From the NCBI RefSeq assembly GCF_902374955.1, contig NZ_CABKRX010000078.1, positions 1 to 18,025 on the forward strand: a DNA stretch of 18,025 bases, written 5' to 3'. The stretch is from Bacillus massilioanorexius (lineage in GTDB: Bacteria > Bacillota > Bacilli > Bacillales > DSM-1321). Below the pieces are notes generated by a model. That model searched no databases. It saw only the letters and a program-made list of their open reading frames with translations, and was not told where the DNA came from. Numbering within the stretch: the first letter of the stretch is position 1; each line of letters begins with the position of its first letter. Made by a program: the position numbers and the translations under genes. This document shows positions 1 through 6,777 of the stretch, one piece after another.

Positions 1-1
1 T

Positions 2-499
2 ATTACAGAATCAGGAACATTATTTGCAGGTACAGTTAAAAGTGCTGCCGGACTAGGTGCTATTCTTCACAAGGGAATCGGAAACACACTTCGTATTTCA
101 TTAAGTGCAGATCCAGTTGAAGAAGTTAAAGTAGCTAGAGAATTACTAAAATCATTTGGTCTTGCATCAAATGCAGCAACACTTATTTCTTGTCCAACAT
201 GCGGAAGAATTGAAATCGACTTAATTAGTATTGCAAACGAAGTAGAAGAATACATTAGCAAAATTAAAGCACCAATTAAAGTAGCTGTTCTAGGCTGTGC
301 TGTTAACGGACCAGGAGAAGCAAGAGAAGCGGATATTGGTATTGCAGGAGCTAGAGGCGAAGGGTTATTATTCCGCAAAGGAAAAATCGTTCGAAAAGTA
401 CCTGAAGATATTATGGTTGATGAGTTGAAAAAAGAAATTGATGCAATAGCCGCTGAATACTTTGCTAAACAAGAAGAGAAGAAATTATCTTCTCAATAA
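2..499 (+). CDS. ispG: 4-hydroxy-3-methylbut-2-enyl diphosphate synthase IspG (GcpE), C-terminal part
   Basis: This is the last 165 codons of IspG, open from the window edge; the family is usually about 370 residues. IspG is the [4Fe-4S] reductase that converts methylerythritol cyclodiphosphate to HMBPP in the MEP isoprenoid pathway, in the cytoplasm. The visible part holds the cluster-binding cysteines: a SCPTCGR motif near base 190, and a third cysteine in GCAVNGPGEA near base 295, where the glutamate is the conserved ligand or catalytic residue. The following GIAGARGEG stretch is also typical. IspH, which performs the next step, lies near base 10571 in the same window. The gene ends in a TAA just before a hairpin terminator. 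The start is outside the window, so completeness cannot be judged. Confidence 0.96.
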   Translation: MTESGTLFAGTVKSAAGLGAILHKGIGNTLRISLSADPVEEVKVARELLKSFGLASNAATLISCPTCGRIEIDLISIANEVEEYISKIKAPIKVAVLGCAVNGPGEAREADIGIAGARGEGLLFRKGKIVRKVPEDIMVDELKKEIDAIAAEYFAKQEEKKLSSQ

Positions 500-504
500 T
501 AATG

Positions 505-545
505 AAAGCAGTCCACTGTATTGGACTGCTTTTCTATTTTTTTAC
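505..545 (+). terminator. Rho-independent terminator of ispG
   Basis: An 11-bp perfect stem (505-515 pairs with 522-532) with a 6-nt loop begins 6 nt after the ispG stop. It is followed by a T-rich tract (TTTCTATTTTTTT). Confidence 0.9.
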
Positions 546-581
546 AGTTGTCCATGTCATCCCTATGCACTTTCCTTACAT

Positions 582-631
582 AAAATAAAAAGGACATCTC
601 AAAAAAGGATTAGATTACCTCTGAGATGCCC
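582..631 (-). terminator. Terminator of yqfX
   Basis: On the minus strand GGGCATCTCA (631-622) pairs with TGAGATGTCC (601-592), with one G-U pair and a 20-nt loop, followed by TTTTTATTTT. It sits about 20 nt after the yqfX stop. Confidence 0.8.
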
Positions 632-650
632 TATATGATAATAATGAATT

Positions 651-989
651 TTAAAACAATGGAACAACAAACAGTTTTAAGATTATTGAAAAAGCACTTA
701 TTCCTATTGCCCAACTACCAAATGTTATTTCACCTTTACGTAGTGCAATAAATCCTAAAACAATGGCAATGACCCCTAATACATATGGGTAGAAAAAAAG
801 AGAAAGAACAGCAATCAACAGGCCAATGTATCCAATTGCTTTTGCTGCGATCGTCATTTTCCTTGCTGTCTGATACGCTTCTTCATTTCTTACAGTATAA
901 GGAGTTGCAATCTCAGCTGCAGTTTCTTCTTTGTATTTGTTGGTTTCATTGTGCTCTTGATTAGAAAGAGATTGATTATTTCTTTCCAT
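651..989 (-). CDS. yqfX: YqfX-like small membrane protein
   Basis: This is a 112-aa protein of unknown function. The first ~45 residues are hydrophilic and rich in Asn, Gln and Glu. They are followed by hydrophobic stretches at about 50-82 (enough for a tight two-helix hairpin) and about 92-112, joined by a short charged loop containing RKGE. This resembles DUF4190-type small membrane proteins. I chose the ATG at 989 because AGGCGG sits 6 nt upstream; an in-frame GTG at 1004 lies before that ribosome site. The name comes from position, next to and convergent with ispG as in B. subtilis, and from size. It is transcribed alone, divergent from yqfW, and ends at its own terminator. Confidence 0.8.
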   Translation of the reverse strand: MERNNQSLSNQEHNETNKYKEETAAEIATPYTVRNEEAYQTARKMTIAAKAIGYIGLLIAVLSLFFYPYVLGVIAIVLGFIALRKGEITFGSWAIGISAFSIILKLFVVPLF

Positions 990-1107
990 GATGAACCGCC
1001 TCACTTTCTCTCTATGGGTGTAATCTTATTTTTTCTCTTTTTAACAAAAATAAAATAGGAAACATTTACTTAGCCATTTATCATGCAAGCATAATAATAT
1101 TTAGATA

Positions 1108-1113
1108 TATAAT
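1108..1113 (+). promoter_or_regulatory. yqfW: Possible -10 element for yqfW
   Basis: A perfect TATAAT occurs in an AT-rich context. A second TATAAT at 1218-1223 overlaps an in-frame ATG at 1222. No good -35 hexamer is seen at the right distance from either, so the assignment is weak. Confidence 0.25.
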
Positions 1114-1254
1114 ATATAGACGAAAAAACGAAAAAGAAAACATGTTTTTCTTGTAAATTTTCGCTACTTTTATTGGTGATCACTAGTTCTAGTGTGGAGG
1201 TCTCATTCACGTTAGTATATAATGAAAGTCACATTATTGAAAGTAGGTGTAATA

Positions 1255-1824
1255 TTGCGAAAAATTAAATTTGGAATTGACATCGATGGTACAATAACTC
1301 GACCAGACACCATCATTCCCTTTTTAAATAAAGATTTTGGATTACAATTAAAAATGGAAGATATTAAAGAATACGATATACGCCCTCATGTAAACGTAGA
1401 GGAAGATATTTTAAATCAATGGTTTAGAACAAATGAATCACATATTTATCAGCAATCTCCATTAAATAAGTGGGCAAAAGAGGTTATCAGCGAATGGAAA
1501 GATGTAGGAGAACTCTATTACATAAGTGCACGACATACATATCTTTTCGATATCACTGAACAATGGTTTAAAAACAATTGCATCCCTTATCATCATATTG
1601 AATTAACAGGCTCTCACAATAAAATCTCACTTATAAAAAAATATAATATTGATATTTTCTTTGAGGATAAGCATGATAATGCTGTACAAATAGGGGAAGA
1701 ATGTCATATTCCTGTCATCTTATTTAATACTTCTTATAATCAAGGGAATGTTCCCACTAATGTCATTAGAGTAAACAATTGGCTAGAAGCCGACCAGTGG
1801 GTTAAAGAAGAATTTAAACTATAG
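1255..1824 (+). CDS. yqfW: HAD-superfamily nucleotidase-like protein (5'(3')-deoxyribonucleotidase type)
   Basis: This 189-aa protein is related to the NT5C/5'-nucleotidase deoxy branch of HAD phosphatases. Motif I, GIDIDGT, is at residues 7-13 and contains the nucleophile Asp and the acid/base Asp. Motif II is the serine in YYISARH. Motif III is probably the lysine in GSHNK, and motif IV is FFEDKHDNA. These predict a cytosolic Mg-dependent phosphatase acting on small phosphorylated molecules; the substrate is not known. I prefer the TTG at 1255, preceded by AAAGTAGGTG at 5 nt, because it puts the DxD motif at the N-terminus as expected. An in-frame ATG at 1222 has no ribosome site and lies inside a TATAAT. 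The gene is followed after 26 nt by the ABC transporter and is probably co-transcribed with it. Confidence 0.85.
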   Translation: MRKIKFGIDIDGTITRPDTIIPFLNKDFGLQLKMEDIKEYDIRPHVNVEEDILNQWFRTNESHIYQQSPLNKWAKEVISEWKDVGELYYISARHTYLFDITEQWFKNNCIPYHHIELTGSHNKISLIKKYNIDIFFEDKHDNAVQIGEECHIPVILFNTSYNQGNVPTNVIRVNNWLEADQWVKEEFKL

Positions 1825-1850
1825 AAAGAGAAAAATAGGTGGATAATAGA

Positions 1851-3569
1851 ATGATTAGACGTTTTTATTCGTATTACAGACCGTATAAGCGGTTATTTGC
1901 TATTGATTTTGGCTGTGCCATTATTGTAGCTATTTTAGAACTAGCTTTTCCTCTTTCCGTCCAATGGTTTATTGATACCTTACTTCCAGGAGAGGATTGG
2001 CCAGCAATCATTTCAGTCAGCTTTGGGCTTTTATTACTCTATTTGATTAGTACTGGCCTACAATTCGTAGTCAACTATTGGGGTCATAAGCTAGGAATTA
2101 ATATCGAAACGGACATGCGGCAAGAGCTTTTCCAGCATGTTCAAAAACAATCCTTTAAATTTTTCGACAATTCCAAAACCGGTCATTTAATGAGTAGGAT
2201 TACAAATGATTTAATGGATATCGGGGAGTTAGCTCATCATGGTCCTGAGGACTTCTTTATTGCTATTATGACTTTCCTTGGGGCATTCGGTATTATGCTT
2301 ACTTTACACGTCAAACTAGCTTTGATTACAATATGTCTGCTCCCATTTTTAATTATCATTATGGTACTCGGAAATCTAAAAATGAATAAAGCATGGAGTA
2401 AAATGTACGGAGAAATTGCAGATGTTAATGCAAGAGTTGAAGATAGTATTTCAGGGGCACGTGTCGTTCAATCATTTACGAATGAAAGCTATGAAAATAG
2501 CAGATTTACCAAAAACAACAAGCGATTCAGAGCGGCTAAGCTACAAGGTTATAAAGTCATGTCCTTTAGTTTATCTGGCATCTATATAATGACAAGAATG
2601 ATGACACTTGTAGTGCTAGTCATCGGGGCTTGGTTTGTCTATCATAATCAACTCTCTTATGGTGCAATGGTTGGTTTTCTTTTATATGTGAACGTTCTAT
2701 TTAAGCCTGTAGAAAAAATAACAGCTCTTATGGAATTATATCCAAAAGGAATGGCCGGCTTTAAACGATTTACTACTTTACTTGATGTTACACCCGATGT
2801 TCAAAATAAGGAAAATGCAATAGAAGTGGCAGCATTAAATGGAAATATCGCTTTTCATGATGTAGGCTTTGGATATGATGATAAAAAAACTATACTAAAT
2901 CATATTGATTTACAAATTAAGTCCGGAGAAACGATTGCGTTTGTTGGTCCTTCTGGAGCAGGAAAAACTACAATCTGTTCGTTGATTCCACGCTTTTATG
3001 ATGTAACAAGTGGAAAAATAACCATAGATGGCATGGATATAAGAGATATGACAACTCAATCATTGCGTTCTCAAATTGGAATAGTTCAACAAGATGTCTT
3101 TTTATTTACAGGAACCATTAAGGAAAACATATCTTATGGAAAACTAGACGCAACTGATGAAGAAATATATCAAGCAGTTAAACGGGCACATCTGGAGGCG
3201 TTTATTGAAGGTTTACCAGACGGTTATGAAACACAAATTGGAGAACGAGGCTTGAAGCTATCAGGGGGACAAAAACAACGGCTTGCTATTGCTCGAATGT
3301 TTCTTAAAAATCCACCAATACTCATATTAGATGAAGCTACTTCAGCTCTTGATACAGAAACAGAAGTTATTATTCAGCAATCATTAAATGAATTAGCGCT
3401 AAATCGAACAACACTTATCATTGCTCATCGACTCGCTACGATTCGTGATGCTGATCGAATTATTGTTATCACTGAAGACGGTATCGCAGAGCAAGGAAGA
3501 CACGAAGAATTGCTCGAAAGAAACGAGATTTTTGCAGGGCTACACAAAGCACAATTTCAGTACAGTTAA
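1851..3569 (+). CDS. ABC transporter half-molecule, permease fused to ATPase (MsbA/LmrA-type exporter)
   Basis: This is a 572-aa type I exporter. An N-terminal membrane domain of about six helices (roughly residues 15-300) is fused to one nucleotide-binding domain. Walker A GPSGAGKT lies near residue 366, the signature LSGGQKQR near 470, Walker B with the DEATSALD D-loop near 491-500, and the H-loop IAHR near 524. Half-transporters of this type work as homodimers or as pairs; no partner gene is seen here, so a homodimer is likely. Substrate could be a lipid, peptide or drug and cannot be read from sequence. The ATG at 1851 has AGGTGG 8 nt upstream; an in-frame GTG at 1839 overlaps that ribosome site and is less likely. 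The gene is complete and intact, and sits between yqfW and zur. Confidence 0.92.
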   Translation: MIRRFYSYYRPYKRLFAIDFGCAIIVAILELAFPLSVQWFIDTLLPGEDWPAIISVSFGLLLLYLISTGLQFVVNYWGHKLGINIETDMRQELFQHVQKQSFKFFDNSKTGHLMSRITNDLMDIGELAHHGPEDFFIAIMTFLGAFGIMLTLHVKLALITICLLPFLIIIMVLGNLKMNKAWSKMYGEIADVNARVEDSISGARVVQSFTNESYENSRFTKNNKRFRAAKLQGYKVMSFSLSGIYIMTRMMTLVVLVIGAWFVYHNQLSYGAMVGFLLYVNVLFKPVEKITALMELYPKGMAGFKRFTTLLDVTPDVQNKENAIEVAALNGNIAFHDVGFGYDDKKTILNHIDLQIKSGETIAFVGPSGAGKTTICSLIPRFYDVTSGKITIDGMDIRDMTTQSLRSQIGIVQQDVFLFTGTIKENISYGKLDATDEEIYQAVKRAHLEAFIEGLPDGYETQIGERGLKLSGGQKQRLAIARMFLKNPPILILDEATSALDTETEVIIQQSLNELALNRTTLIIAHRLATIRDADRIIVITEDGIAEQGRHEELLERNEIFAGLHKAQFQYS

Positions 3570-3578
3570 ATAAAGATT

Positions 3579-3633
3579 CAAGCTAGTAAGCTCACCAGTA
3601 AATCTTCTGGATAGCTTACTAGCTTGTCTTTTT
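3579..3633 (+). terminator. Terminator of the yqfW-ABC transporter unit
   Basis: A 14-bp perfect stem (3579-3592 with 3613-3626) encloses a loop that contains its own small CCAG/CTGG hairpin. TCTTTTTG follows. It starts 10 nt after the ABC stop codon. Confidence 0.9.
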
Positions 3634-3689
3634 GCAAATAAAACAGAATCAGACAAAGTAACACATTCGTATAGAGTACAAAAAGCCAA

Positions 3690-3742
3690 AACAAAAGCGT
3701 CAGTACTAGCATTTTCATTAAGCTAGTACTGACGCTTTTGTT
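3690..3742 (-). terminator. Long perfect-stem terminator of znuC-znuB-zur
   Basis: A 21-bp perfect inverted repeat (3690-3710 with 3722-3742) has an 11-nt loop. The upstream arm overlaps the zur stop codon (3741-3743). The arms end in A/T runs on both sides, so it could work in both directions. Confidence 0.88.
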
Positions 3743-4151
3743 ATTGGCACTCTGGACAGCGACCATATATTTCGAACTTATGCCCTGAGATATCATATGC
3801 CTGCAAATCCTCTGATAGATGACTCATTGGACATGTTTCAATCTCTTTCGTTTTTCCACAATCTAAACATATAAAATGATGATGATGCTGATTATGACTG
3901 CATGTAAAACGAAAATGCTTTTCCCCTGACAGCTCTGTCATCTCACAGATACCTAATTCAACAAAAAGAGAAAGATTACGATAAATCGTATCAAAACTAA
4001 GACCTGGATAGTTTGCTTTCATATTCTCTAATACATCTTTCGCTGTTAAATATTTATTGCTTTTAGAAAAAAGTTCGAGCATCTCTTCTCTTTTCCCTGT
4101 ATATTTATATCCTTTATTCTTTAATAAGACTAATGCTTCATCAACTTTCAT
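3741..4151 (-). CDS. zur: Fur-family zinc uptake regulator Zur
   Basis: This 136-aa Fur-family repressor senses zinc and shuts off zinc uptake genes. An N-terminal winged helix includes a DTIYRNL recognition segment near residue 55. The dimerisation domain has the His-rich metal site HHHHFICLDC (His 89-92, Cys 95, Cys 98) and a C-terminal CPEC (Cys 132 and 135). The two CxxC pairs make the structural zinc site. Lying behind znuC and znuB argues for Zur rather than Fur or PerR. The ATG at 4151 was chosen because GGAG lies 9 nt upstream; an in-frame TTG at 4160 abuts that site. It starts 23 nt after the znuB stop and is probably co-transcribed, so it would be subject to Zur control itself. Confidence 0.93.
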   Translation of the reverse strand: MKVDEALVLLKNKGYKYTGKREEMLELFSKSNKYLTAKDVLENMKANYPGLSFDTIYRNLSLFVELGICEMTELSGEKHFRFTCSHNQHHHHFICLDCGKTKEIETCPMSHLSEDLQAYDISGHKFEIYGRCPECQ

Positions 4152-4174
4152 AACGTTCAACTCCAGTACAAGTA

Positions 4175-5017
4175 TTAAGCATTACGAATTTTAACCTTCT
4201 TATACCCGATTGTAAGCAATAATAGTAAAATAGCAATCATTACAATCGTTCCACCTGGCGCTAAATCTAAATAATAAGCAGAGAATAATCCACCCACTAC
4301 TGAAATTTCGCCAAAAAGAATAGAGAATAGAATCATTTGTTTAAAACCATTTGCAATTCTCATGCTAGCTGCAACTGGTAATGTCATTAAAGATGATACA
4401 AGCATGATCCCAACGATTCTCATAGATGCAGCAATAACTAAAGCGACAAGAATAATAAATATGAAATGAATATACTTCGCTGGAATCCCAGACGCCTTTG
4501 CATGATCCTCATCAAACGATAACAAAAATAACTCTTTATAAAGTAGAACGATCATCGCTATTACAAAAATAGCTACGCCAATAATAGTCCATAAATCTAA
4601 ACGAGAAACTGCACTAACACTTCCAAATAAATAGCTAAATAAATCTGTATTAAAGCCATCAGCTAAGGAAATAAAAATGACACTAAATCCAATACCTGAC
4701 GATAAAATAATAGGAATCGCTAACTCTTGATAATGTTTATAAACACTACGTAATTTTTCAATAAATAAAGAGCCAATGACGGAAAAAGTCATCCCCATAA
4801 ATAAAGGATTGATACTACCTACTTGGGCGAAAAACTTTTTTTCAATAAATAAACTAAAAGCGATTCCCGCAAGTGTAACATGACTTAAGGCATCCGCTAT
4901 TAAAGATTGCCTCCTTACAACGACAAAGGCACCTAATAAAGGCGCTATAATACCAATAACTATACCTGTAATAAATGCATTTCTTAAAAATTCATAATGA
5001 AATAAATCTAAAATCAT
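4175..5017 (-). CDS. znuB: Zinc ABC transporter permease ZnuB/AdcB-like
   Basis: This 280-aa integral membrane protein belongs to the ABC-3 family of zinc/manganese permeases. It is hydrophobic over most of its length, consistent with about eight helices. Family features seen include a conserved region near the N-terminus reading LLGAFVVVRRQSLIADALSH and a later segment containing VGIMLVSSLMTLP. The protein would pair with ZnuC to import zinc delivered by a ZnuA lipoprotein; no znuA is in the window. The ATG at 5017 is preceded by GGGAGGATT with good spacing. It is separated from znuC by a 315-nt gap, which is unusual for this pair, while zur follows closely. Manganese specificity cannot be excluded from sequence alone, but the neighbouring Zur supports zinc. 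Confidence 0.93.
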   Translation of the reverse strand: MILDLFHYEFLRNAFITGIVIGIIAPLLGAFVVVRRQSLIADALSHVTLAGIAFSLFIEKKFFAQVGSINPLFMGMTFSVIGSLFIEKLRSVYKHYQELAIPIILSSGIGFSVIFISLADGFNTDLFSYLFGSVSAVSRLDLWTIIGVAIFVIAMIVLLYKELFLLSFDEDHAKASGIPAKYIHFIFIILVALVIAASMRIVGIMLVSSLMTLPVAASMRIANGFKQMILFSILFGEISVVGGLFSAYYLDLAPGGTIVMIAILLLLLTIGYKKVKIRNA

Positions 5018-5332
5018 CGGAATCCTCCCGATTTACTTAATAAGAAAACTCAAAGGACTTAAAAGTATGGAGCAAAAACACACTTTTTCAAAATGGTTGC
5101 TCTTTCCCTTTTTTATATATGTTAATTAGACTACAGTATGGCTAATCAATCATCCAAGTTAAATTCAATTACTTTCTTATCTTGTAAAATATATTTATTT
5201 TGGCTCTGTTATGCGTTACTGTTGTTATAATTAGCAGCAATCTCAAACCACCATGAGAGAAGCCTTGCATTTGACCATTAAAAGCAAAGGGCTTGGGAGC
5301 CATTGTTTCAACAATTAGCATTAACAGATCCT
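5018..5332 (-). other. Unexplained gap between znuC and znuB, possibly an insertion-sequence remnant
   Basis: This 315-nt gap interrupts an otherwise tight operon. A 50-codon open frame (5169-5321, minus strand) begins 11 nt after the znuC stop with AAAGGA 7 nt before its ATG. Its product is unlike any family I recognise and is probably not a real gene. The block at about 5200-5245 reads GGCTCTGTTATGCGTTACTG at its left edge, which looks like the end of a transposable element starting with GGCTCT. No second end and no transposase are visible. The rest is AT-rich without clear features. Confidence 0.3.
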
Positions 5333-6076
5333 TTATTTTTTCTGTGGTTGGTTGCCATAAAAACAATTTAATTCAACATCACTCAGTTGCTGATACTCAT
5401 GAGAGTTCCCATGAAAATGTAGATGCTTATTTAAACATGCAACATGAGTAACAGAATGACTTACTGCCTCTAAATCATGAGTTACGAGAATCATCGTAAT
5501 ACCCAGCTTTTGATTCAACTGCTCAATCATTTCATAAAATATTTTCTCATTTGCAGCATCAATACCAACAGTAGGTTCATCTAATATCAATAATTCTGGA
5601 TCACTTACTAATGCTCTTGCTATAAATACTCTTTGCTGCTGTCCACCTGATAATTCGCCAATATTCCGATTGGCAAATTCACTCATACCGACATCCTTCA
5701 AAGCTTTTATAACTTTTTCACGATGCTGATTTTTCGCAAAGTGAAATAGACCAATTTTTTTCGTTAAGCCGCTTAATACAACTTCAAATACTGTTGCAGG
5801 AAAGCCACTATTAAAAGAGTTTGCTTTCTGAGAAACATAGCCAATTTTGTCCCAATCTTTAAAGTCTTGGATTTTTTGGCCAAACAAATAAATATTTCCT
5901 TTTTGGATTTTTAATAAACCTAAAAGAAGCTTTAATAAAGTGGATTTTCCTGATCCATTTGGACCAACAATCGCTAAAAAAGCTCCTTTTGGAATACTTA
6001 TATTTATATGTTCAAGAACGGTGTCTGTCTCATAACGGTATGAAACATCATCAATTATAATCATGTCTTCTTTCAA
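5333..6076 (-). CDS. znuC: Zinc ABC transporter ATP-binding protein ZnuC/AdcC-like
   Basis: This 247-aa ATPase powers zinc import with ZnuB. Walker A GPNGSGKST is at residues 38-46, the signature LSGGQQQR near 142, Walker B LLILDE near 162-167, and the H-loop THD near the end of the ATPase core. GYVSQK is the Q-loop, and the NSFNSGFPATV segment is typical of metal-import ATPases. The start is uncertain. TTG at 6076 has GGGTGA 5 nt upstream and is my choice. ATG at 6064 fits the family N-terminus but has only a close, weak ribosome site. A GTG at 6085 has none. It is first gene of the znuC-znuB-zur unit, with a Zur-box-like sequence upstream. Confidence 0.93.
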   Translation of the reverse strand: MKEDMIIIDDVSYRYETDTVLEHINISIPKGAFLAIVGPNGSGKSTLLKLLLGLLKIQKGNIYLFGQKIQDFKDWDKIGYVSQKANSFNSGFPATVFEVVLSGLTKKIGLFHFAKNQHREKVIKALKDVGMSEFANRNIGELSGGQQQRVFIARALVSDPELLILDEPTVGIDAANEKIFYEMIEQLNQKLGITMILVTHDLEAVSHSVTHVACLNKHLHFHGNSHEYQQLSDVELNCFYGNQPQKK

Positions 6077-6088
6077 TATTATCACCCA

Positions 6089-6109
6089 ATTTAAGAATCA
6101 TTACGATTT
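6089..6109 (-). promoter_or_regulatory. znuC: Zur-box-like operator in front of znuC
   Basis: The half-site ATTACGATTT (6100-6109) matches half of the Bacillus Zur consensus AAATCGTAAT-N-ATTACGATTT exactly. The other half (6089-6098) matches 5 of 10. The site lies just downstream of the predicted znuC transcription start, a place where a bound repressor would block transcription. Confidence 0.6.
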
Positions 6110-6117
6110 ACATGTTG

Positions 6118-6146
6118 AGTATACTCTTTTTTTATACATAAGTAAA
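6118..6146 (-). promoter_or_regulatory. znuC: Predicted sigma-A promoter of znuC-znuB-zur
   Basis: On the minus strand, TTTACT (6146-6141) and TATACT (6123-6118) are separated by exactly 17 nt. They match 4/6 and 5/6 of the consensus. The expected start near 6111 places the Zur-like box at about +3 to +23. Confidence 0.5.
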
Positions 6147-6186
6147 GGTAATACTCTTTACAAAATAATTTTAGTTCATTATTATG

Positions 6187-6217
6187 TCCTCCTTTCATAT
6201 GTTAAGTACGAGGAGGG
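6187..6217 (+). promoter_or_regulatory. yqfT: Ribosome site of yqfT with a possible occluding hairpin
   Basis: AGGAGG (6211-6216) lies 6 nt before the GTG at 6223 and decides the start. TCCTCCT (6187-6193) is complementary to it (7 bp including one G-U, 17-nt loop), so the leader could hide its own ribosome site. Confidence 0.45.
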
Positions 6218-6222
6218 ATGAT

Positions 6223-6480
6223 GTGAGATTTTTAGAAAGCATTATAAACATGAAGCTTAACAGCATTAGAAAAGATGAATTACTCCAATTAGCACGGCAA
6301 TACCAAGTTCAACTTACTCCAAATGAAGCAGAGAAAATATGCCAAACATTGAGAGGAAAAAACTACAACCTATTTCATCCAGAACAGAGACGTTATGTCG
6401 TATCACAAATTGCAGGTATCGTAGGAAATGAAAGAGCAGCTCAAATTGAACAAATTTTTCTTTCCTTTACAGGAAGATAA
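6223..6480 (+). CDS. yqfT: DUF2624 family protein YqfT
   Basis: This 85-aa soluble protein has no known function. It has the pattern I recall for the DUF2624 family: an N-terminal helix with INMKLNSI, then LLQLARQYQV, a central LRGKNYNLF segment, and a C-terminal helix around AGIVGNERAAQ. I see no membrane segment or catalytic motif; the fold is likely all-helical. The GTG at 6223 is preferred because a strong AGGAGG sits 6 nt upstream. An in-frame ATG at 6184 would add 13 residues but has no ribosome site and encodes the hairpin arm. Size, sequence and position beside nfo match B. subtilis yqfT. Confidence 0.85.
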   Translation: MRFLESIINMKLNSIRKDELLQLARQYQVQLTPNEAEKICQTLRGKNYNLFHPEQRRYVVSQIAGIVGNERAAQIEQIFLSFTGR

Positions 6481-6490
6481 TAAAAGTAAG

Positions 6491-6612
6491 CTGTTTTCGC
6501 AGACTATGTTACCTTTAAGCAAATATAGGATGAGTTAAATTCCGCAGGGCGGCGGTGAGCCTCCTCTGTGAGAAAGTGTCTTTGGGGTCTCACTTGTCTC
6601 ACTTTTAGCAAA
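6491..6612 (+). repeat. Decayed copy of a structured intergenic repeat
   Basis: This block shares ordered segments with the repeat at 9313-9501: CTGTTTTCGC, then ATAGG followed by TGA and TT, then CGGTGAGCCTCCTC, and TTTGGGGTCTCAC in place of TATGGGGTCTCAC. The central GTGAG/CTCAC stem is kept, but the outer arms are degraded. Strand is arbitrary. It lies between the convergent yqfT and nfo genes. Confidence 0.75.
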
Positions 6613-6674
6613 CAACCTAAAAGAAAGAATAATTTAATCAACTAATCTTATTAAAACCTATAAGAATAAAAAAT

Positions 6675-6719
6675 GGGCGTCATTCAAAAGCCAAAGCCTT
6701 TGTGACAGCCCTCTTTTTT
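6675..6719. terminator. Terminator between convergent yqfT and nfo
   Basis: GGGCGTCA (6675-6682) pairs with TGACAGCCC (6703-6711) with one bulged base, and the loop can fold further. TCTTTTTT follows on the plus strand. On the minus strand the stem is followed by ATTTTTTATTC, so it can serve both genes. Confidence 0.75.
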
Positions 6720-6777
6720 ATTCGTGTGAACGATATACAACTTTACGCTAATATCTTCTCTACACGTTTTTACTCAT

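Noticed and set aside
1100..1254. Riboswitch or T-box in the yqfW leader
   Set aside because: The leader is about 140 nt, but I see no known riboswitch core, no T-box motif and no terminator before the gene.
3578..3796. 72-codon minus-strand frame
   Set aside because: It spans both terminators and runs into the zur coding region in another frame, with no homology I recognise.
4181..4187. ATTACGA, an exact Zur half-site just before zur
   Set aside because: It lies inside the last codons of znuB, the partner half matches only 4 of 7, and no promoter is visible there.
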